DNA from: CAZCGA01 sp964498075
Lineage (GTDB): Bacteria; Desulfobacterota; Binatia; HRBIN30
Length of the DNA: 7,426 bases
Assembly: GCA_964498075.1 (NCBI GenBank)
Contig: CAZCGA010000230.1
Location: 1 to 7,426 of the forward strand
Reading direction: 5' to 3'
Program-made: the position numbers and the translations under genes
Notes under the pieces: model-generated
Told to the model about the DNA's origin: nothing
Database searches by the model: none
The model's input: only the letters and a program-made list of their open reading frames with translations
Part shown: piece by piece, positions 1-4,434 of the stretch
Numbering within the stretch: the first letter of the stretch is position 1
Layout of the letters: the number at the start of each line of letters is the position of its first letter

Positions 1-1009
1 TCTTGCCCAGCCCGGCGTCGCCCACTATGCCAACCACCTGGGCATTGCCGTCGCGGGCCCGGGCCAGCGCCGACTCGAGCACGTGCATCTCGTCGCCGCG
101 TCCGACGAAACGCGAGAACCCCCGCGCCCGGCTGACGTCCAGACGCGTGCGGGAGGACCCGATCCCACCAAGGCGGTGCACGCGCACCGGCGTGGCGACC
201 CCCTTCACCTGGAACTCACCGAGATCGTCGAGCGCGAAATACCCTGCGACGAGTTGGGCCGTCGCCGCGCTCAGAAAGCAGGTGTTCGGCTCGGCAAGGC
301 TCTCCATGCGCTGCGCCAGGCCCACGGTGTGGCCCTGCGCCGTGTAATCCATGCGCAGATCGTCGCCGATCCTGCCGACGATCACATCGCCGGAGTTGAG
401 GCCCATGCGGGTCGAGAAGCCGACGCCGTGTTGGCGTCGCAACTCAGTGGCGTAATTGGCAATCTCGTCGCGCAGGTGCAGCGCCGCATAGCAGGCACGT
501 CGGGCATGATCCTCGTGAGCGATGGGCGCGCCGAACAGTGCCATGATGCCGTCGCCGGTGTACTGGTTCACCGTGCCTTCGAAGCGGTGCACACCGTCGG
601 TGAGAATCGCGAAGAAGCGATCGAGGATCGTATGCCACTCTTCTGGATCGAGTTGCTCGGCCAGCTCCATCGAGCCCTTCACGTCGGCGAACAGCACAGT
701 GACTTGCTTGCGTTCGCCTTCGAGGGCGGCGCGCGAGGTGAGAATTTTGTCGGCGAGATGCTTGGGCGTGTACACGCGCGGGTCGCGTTCGGGCGACGGA
801 GTCGTCTCGACCGGTGGCGCCTGCGACCACGCGAGCACGTTGCCTTCGCGCCGGGCGACGCGTTGGACGTCGACCAACTCTTCGATGAGATCTTCGAGCG
901 CCGCGTCGTCGAGGTCGAACTGCTGGCGCAGCATGCGCAAGGAGACGCGGCCATTCTGCGCGAGGTGACGGCGCACCCCGTCGACGACCTCCAGGAGATT
1001 CGTCTTCAC
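1..1009 (-). CDS. Winged-helix-like cyclase-ATPase protein, gene C (3' end outside window)
   Basis: I translated this open frame by hand from GTG 1009 to the left edge: 336 whole codons with no stop. The GTG is supported by GGAGG 7 bases upstream and by the GTGA overlap with gene B's stop; a later ATG at residue 26 would cut the N-terminal domain. Residues about 5-61 (RVSLRMLRQQFDLDDAALED, ending GNVLAW) look like a small winged-helix module; I recall similar N-termini in cyclase-ATPase proteins. After a Pro-rich linker come YTPKHLADKIL (80-90) and the cyclase domain: metal aspartates D109 and D153, Q149 where the substrate lysine is expected, T223, G230 where the transition-state Asn is expected, and R234. 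FSRFVGRGDEM (298-308) opens the ATPase domain, and GDAGLGK (330-336) is a Walker A motif cut at the window edge. The rest, expected to be ATPase plus TPR-like tail as in genes A and B, is not visible. The two substitutions make ordinary adenylate cyclase activity doubtful. Confidence 0.94.
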   Translation of the reverse strand, partial: MKTNLLEVVDGVRRHLAQNGRVSLRMLRQQFDLDDAALEDLIEELVDVQRVARREGNVLAWSQAPPVETTPSPERDPRVYTPKHLADKILTSRAALEGERKQVTVLFADVKGSMELAEQLDPEEWHTILDRFFAILTDGVHRFEGTVNQYTGDGIMALFGAPIAHEDHARRACYAALHLRDEIANYATELRRQHGVGFSTRMGLNSGDVIVGRIGDDLRMDYTAQGHTVGLAQRMESLAEPNTCFLSAATAQLVAGYFALDDLGEFQVKGVATPVRVHRLGGIGSSRTRLDVSRARGFSRFVGRGDEMHVLESALARARDGNAQVVGIVGDAGLGK

Positions 1010-4000
1010 AGCCGCGCCTCCGCCTGCGCCGCCAGCCACTCCTCGCCGTTGTCACGGTGCAGCCGCGCGGCTTGGCGCAGGGCGCGTTCGCGGCCGGCGG
1101 CGTCGCCACGCAAGTGCGCCAGCTCGGCGCGCGCCTCCTCGATGCGCGGCGGCAGATCACGCGCGCCGCTCTCCGTTGCCAGCTGCGCGGCGCGGGCGAG
1201 GGCCGCCTCGGCCGCCTCGGCATCTTTGCTCGCCACCAGCGCACGGCCTAACGCGACTTGGCAGGTCGCCTCGCCGTGACGGAGACCTATCTCGCGTGAC
1301 ACCTCGATCCCATACTCAGCTGCTCGCCGCGCCGTCCCGGCGTCGCCGCGTTCCAGCTCGATCGCGGCGAGGTTCGTCAGAACGATAGGCGCGAGGTTGC
1401 GCATGACGCGGCCGTCAATGCCGATGACCTTCGCCTGCTCGAGCTGCTCCACCGCCTCGTCGAGCCGGGCGGCGGCGTGCAGTCCCAGCCCGCGCCCCAG
1501 GTGTCCGAGGGCGCGCGTCACATTGTTCTTGGAGCGCAGCGCCCACTCGAGTGCCTGCCGTCCGTGCTCGACGGCGCTGTTCGCATCGCCACGCATCGCT
1601 CGTACGTCGGCGGAGACCCAGTGGTACATCGTCTGCTCCAACGCATTCTGTGAGTCAGCGACGAGCATACGTATGCTGGCGAGCAGGGACTCCATTTCGC
1701 TGCCCCGGCCCAGCGCCCGGAGTCCGGATACCCAGAGGCTCCTCGCCAGGACGAGCGGGCGATAACCCAGTCCCCCCGCGCCGAGCGAGGCGTTGCCCGC
1801 GCACAGGCGCTCGATCTCCTCGATGCGCCGGCCGCTTTCCTCGGGCGCCTCGGTCGCGTTCAGGACGACGCACGAGGCTGCCAGCGCAACGGCGAGCACT
1901 GCGGGATCATCGAGGCGCCGCGCCATCTCGACCGCCTCGTCGATAAGGCGGCGGGCTTCCTCGCGGCACCCCGCGCCGTTGCGCACGGTGCCGTAGGAGG
2001 TCAGCGTCAGCACCAGGTCGCGCGAGTCGGCCGTGCCAAGCTCGCGGCGCGCCGCTGCGAAGAGCGCCGCCACTTCCTCCTCCGAGGCGCCGCTGCGCCC
2101 CGCGGCGTACACCAGTCGGGCACGGGCCTGGCCGCGCAGGGCCCGCGCCTCCGGCGAGTCGTGCCCTTCGGTGAGTAGCTCAGTCACCTTGCGCCAGTGG
2201 AAAACGGACTCGCCGGCATTCTCACCCAGGCGTTCGGCCGCCCGCGCCTGCCAGCGCGCCGCTTCGAGCGTCTGCCCCGCCTCCTCCCAGTGGTGCGCCA
2301 GCAACGCCGCTTGTGCGTCCGCCGCCGCGCCCGCGAGCGCCTCGAGCGTCTCCGCGGCGCGCGCGTGCAGCCCACGGCGGCGCTCGCGGAGGAGCGAGCC
2401 GTAGGCCACCTCACGCGTGACCGGATGCTTGAAGGCGTATTCGATCTCGGGGTAGAGCGACGCCTCGTAGAGGAACTCGCTCTGCACGAGCTGCCGCAGG
2501 CTGTCGCGCAACGTGTCCGCGTCGACGCCGGCAACCCGCGCCAGCAGCGGCTCGGCGACCTGTTCGCCGATCACCGCCGCCGTCTGCAGCAGGCGCTTGG
2601 TCGTGTCGTCGAGGCGGTCGATGCGTGCCGCGAGCAGGCTCTGCACGCTCGGTGGCACCTCGATGCTGTCGATCGGCCGCTGCAGTCGGAAGCGGCCGCG
2701 CGTGCCGACCAGGGCACCGGATTCGATCTGCGCCTGCACGACCTCCTCCATGAAGAAGGGATTTCCCCCGGTGCGCTCGCGCACCAGTTGGGCGAACCCC
2801 TGCAGCGACGGGTCGGGGCCGAGCCAGTCGGCCAGCAGTTCGCCCGCAGCGTTGGCGTCGAGAGGCCGGAGGGCGATCTGCTGGTAGTGCGTGCGCCCCA
2901 CCCAGCTGGCGCGGTACTCGGGGCGGAAGTTGGTGAGGAAGAGCGTGCGCGTACCGGCCGCGGCATCGACGATGCTCTCGACGATCGCCTCGCTCTCGGG
3001 ATCTATCCAGTGCAGGTCCTCGAAGACCAGCACGGCGGGCTCGCGCCGGCTGCGCGCCGCCATGAGGCGCCGGAACAGCGCCATCACCTCACGCTGGCGT
3101 TCGTCGGGTGCGAGTACGGGCGCCGGATTCGCGGGGTCGGGCACGCGCATGAGATCGAAGACCAGCGGGAGCGAGCCGAGCTCTTCGGGCGCTATCTGCG
3201 CGATGAAGCCGGCGATCTTCTGGCGCGCCTGGGCATCGCTGTCCTCGGGCGTGATGCCGTAGATCTCGCGGTAGAACTCGAGGACCGGCTGGAGCGGCAG
3301 GGCGCGGCCGTGCGGCACGCCGGTGCCGCTGCGTACGGTAATGCCGCGCGCGCGGCAGCGTTCGAGGAATTCGTAGCACAGCCGCGACTTGCCGGCACCG
3401 GCCTCGGCCATCACACCGAGGACCTGCCCGTCGCCGGCGAGGGCACGCCGTAGCGCCGCCTCGAGTCGCTCCATCTCCTCGTCGCGGCCGACGAACTTCG
3501 ACAGCCCGCGCGCCCGCGAGCGGTCGAGGCGCGTGCGCATGCGGCCGATGCCGTCGAGCTCGGCGACGCGCACGGGCGCGTCGACGCCTTTCACTTTCAT
3601 GCGGCCCAGGTCGCGCAGCGCGAAGTAGCCCTCAATGAGATCGATGGTGTCGCCCGCGAGCAGCGCCTTGCCGGGCTCGGCGAGCGCCTCCATCCGTTGC
3701 GCCAAGCCGACGGTGTGTCCCTGGGCGGTATAGTCCATGCGCAGGTCGTCGCCGATCTTGCCGACGACGACCTCGCCGGAGTTGATGCCCATCCGCACGG
3801 AGAAGTTGAGCCCGCGGTCCACCCGCAGCGCGTCGGCGTACGCCTTGAGCGCCTCACGCAGGTGGAGGGCCGCGTAACAGGCGCGCTGGGCATGGTCTTC
3901 GTGGGCAATCGGCGCCCCGAATAGCGCCATGATACCGTCGCCAGTGAACTTGTCGACGAAGCCCTCGAAGCGTTCCACGCCGCCCGACAGGATGCGGAAG

Positions 4001-4434
4001 AACAGTTCCATGATGGCGCTCCACTCTTCCGGGTCCATGTGCTCCGCCAACTCCATCGAACCTTTCACGTCGGCGAACAGCACGGTGACTTGCTTACGCT
4101 CGCCTTCGAGCGCGGATTTCGATTGCAGGATTTTGTCGGCGAGATGTTTGGGGGTGTAGGCGCGGGGGGAACGCAATGCACTTGTAGCGGCGGGTTTCAA
4201 ACCCGCGTGCTCTGCAGCCCCGGATTGCACGGTACCTGACGCGGGTTTGAAACCCGCCGCTACATTCGGAGTGGAAGGAGCCAGCCCAGCGCCGCATTCA
4301 TCGCAGAACTTCCGCCCCGGAGGATTCGCGCTGCCACAGCTCGGACAGGCACGCTCGCGCACAAGCGGCGCCGCGCATTCGCCGCAGAAGCGCGCCGTGT
4401 CACGGTTCTCCTCGCCACACGCGGGGCAGTTCAC
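1006..4434 (-). CDS. Zinc-ribbon cyclase-ATPase-TPR protein, gene B (complete)
   Basis: This complete 1142-residue protein starts at GTG 4434. The start is chosen because the zinc ribbon begins at once (MNCPACGEEN), AAGGAGGT lies 6 bases upstream, and GTGA overlaps gene A's stop. Four CxxC pairs (C3/C6, C17/C20, C30/C33, C44/C47) form a double zinc ribbon. Residues 58-84 are encoded by a palindromic repeat. The conserved YTPKHLADKIL (93-103) precedes the class III cyclase domain (about 114-290), with metal aspartates D122 and D166, substrate lysine K162, T236 (the class IIIb position), G243 replacing the transition-state Asn, and R247. The ATPase domain has Walker A AEAGAGKS (343-350, first Gly replaced by Ala, which the motif allows), Walker B VLVFEDLHWID (about 468-478), TNFRPEY and TGGNPFFMEEVVQ (555-567). 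After LLAARIDRL (600-608) comes a TPR-like helical tail to the end. It is probably a soluble cytoplasmic protein, since I see no signal peptide or membrane segment. Ligand, partner and enzymatic output are unknown. Confidence 0.96.
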   Translation of the reverse strand: MNCPACGEENRDTARFCGECAAPLVRERACPSCGSANPPGRKFCDECGAGLAPSTPNVAAGFKPASGTVQSGAAEHAGLKPAATSALRSPRAYTPKHLADKILQSKSALEGERKQVTVLFADVKGSMELAEHMDPEEWSAIMELFFRILSGGVERFEGFVDKFTGDGIMALFGAPIAHEDHAQRACYAALHLREALKAYADALRVDRGLNFSVRMGINSGEVVVGKIGDDLRMDYTAQGHTVGLAQRMEALAEPGKALLAGDTIDLIEGYFALRDLGRMKVKGVDAPVRVAELDGIGRMRTRLDRSRARGLSKFVGRDEEMERLEAALRRALAGDGQVLGVMAEAGAGKSRLCYEFLERCRARGITVRSGTGVPHGRALPLQPVLEFYREIYGITPEDSDAQARQKIAGFIAQIAPEELGSLPLVFDLMRVPDPANPAPVLAPDERQREVMALFRRLMAARSRREPAVLVFEDLHWIDPESEAIVESIVDAAAGTRTLFLTNFRPEYRASWVGRTHYQQIALRPLDANAAGELLADWLGPDPSLQGFAQLVRERTGGNPFFMEEVVQAQIESGALVGTRGRFRLQRPIDSIEVPPSVQSLLAARIDRLDDTTKRLLQTAAVIGEQVAEPLLARVAGVDADTLRDSLRQLVQSEFLYEASLYPEIEYAFKHPVTREVAYGSLLRERRRGLHARAAETLEALAGAAADAQAALLAHHWEEAGQTLEAARWQARAAERLGENAGESVFHWRKVTELLTEGHDSPEARALRGQARARLVYAAGRSGASEEEVAALFAAARRELGTADSRDLVLTLTSYGTVRNGAGCREEARRLIDEAVEMARRLDDPAVLAVALAASCVVLNATEAPEESGRRIEEIERLCAGNASLGAGGLGYRPLVLARSLWVSGLRALGRGSEMESLLASIRMLVADSQNALEQTMYHWVSADVRAMRGDANSAVEHGRQALEWALRSKNNVTRALGHLGRGLGLHAAARLDEAVEQLEQAKVIGIDGRVMRNLAPIVLTNLAAIELERGDAGTARRAAEYGIEVSREIGLRHGEATCQVALGRALVASKDAEAAEAALARAAQLATESGARDLPPRIEEARAELAHLRGDAAGRERALRQAARLHRDNGEEWLAAQAEARL
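1017..1021 (-). promoter_or_regulatory. Ribosome binding site of gene C inside gene B
   Basis: GGAGG on the minus strand is followed by a 7-base spacer (CGCGGCT) and the GTG at 1009. It lies in the last codons of gene B (Ala-Glu-Ala-Arg-Leu-stop). The GTG overlaps the TGA of gene B by four bases, the same arrangement as the A/B junction. This decides the start of gene C and supports a single coupled transcript. Confidence 0.83.
4183..4264. repeat. Palindromic repeat element within the linker of gene B
   Basis: The left arm (4183-4208) and right arm (4239-4264) are perfect 26-base reverse complements around a 30-base centre. Each arm also has a small internal hairpin, core GCGGGTTTCAAACCCGC, with 8-base half-sites around one central base. 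The element has the look of a REP-like or MITE-like palindrome. It falls between the zinc ribbon and the cyclase domain of gene B and is translated as residues 58-84, giving VAAGFKPA at one end and AGLKPAAT at the other. The frame stays open, so the insertion adds a 27-residue linker without breaking the gene. The corresponding linker of gene C has no such sequence. Copies elsewhere in the genome are expected but cannot be seen here. Confidence 0.88.

Noticed and set aside
444..1244. Minus-strand open frame of 266 codons across the B/C junction
   Set aside because: It is a shifted frame of the true genes, extremely Arg-rich and without motifs; the frames of B and C through this region give clear conserved domains.
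83..1279. Long open frame on the plus strand (398 codons) opposite genes B and C
   Set aside because: It crosses the B/C junction antisense to clear cyclase domains. Its Arg/Ala-rich composition is that of a shadow frame.
3385..3408. Broken Walker A in gene B (Ala in place of the first Gly)
   Set aside because: The P-loop pattern accepts Ala or Gly at this position, and the GKS and Walker B aspartate are intact, so this is not evidence of an inactive ATPase.
2197..3453. Long open frame on the plus strand (418 codons) opposite gene B
   Set aside because: It lies wholly antisense to the ATPase and TPR-like coding region, its protein has no recognisable motifs, and long antisense frames are expected in GC-rich coding DNA.
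4183..4264. Rho-independent terminator or CRISPR-like repeat at the palindrome
   Set aside because: The inverted repeat has no T-run, lies inside an intact gene, has a 30-base loop and occurs once in the window, so neither terminator nor CRISPR is supported.
4431..4434. Frameshift or single split gene at the A/B junction
   Set aside because: Gene A ends with a full TPR-like tail and gene B starts with its own zinc ribbon, Shine-Dalgarno and cyclase domain, so these are separate complete units.
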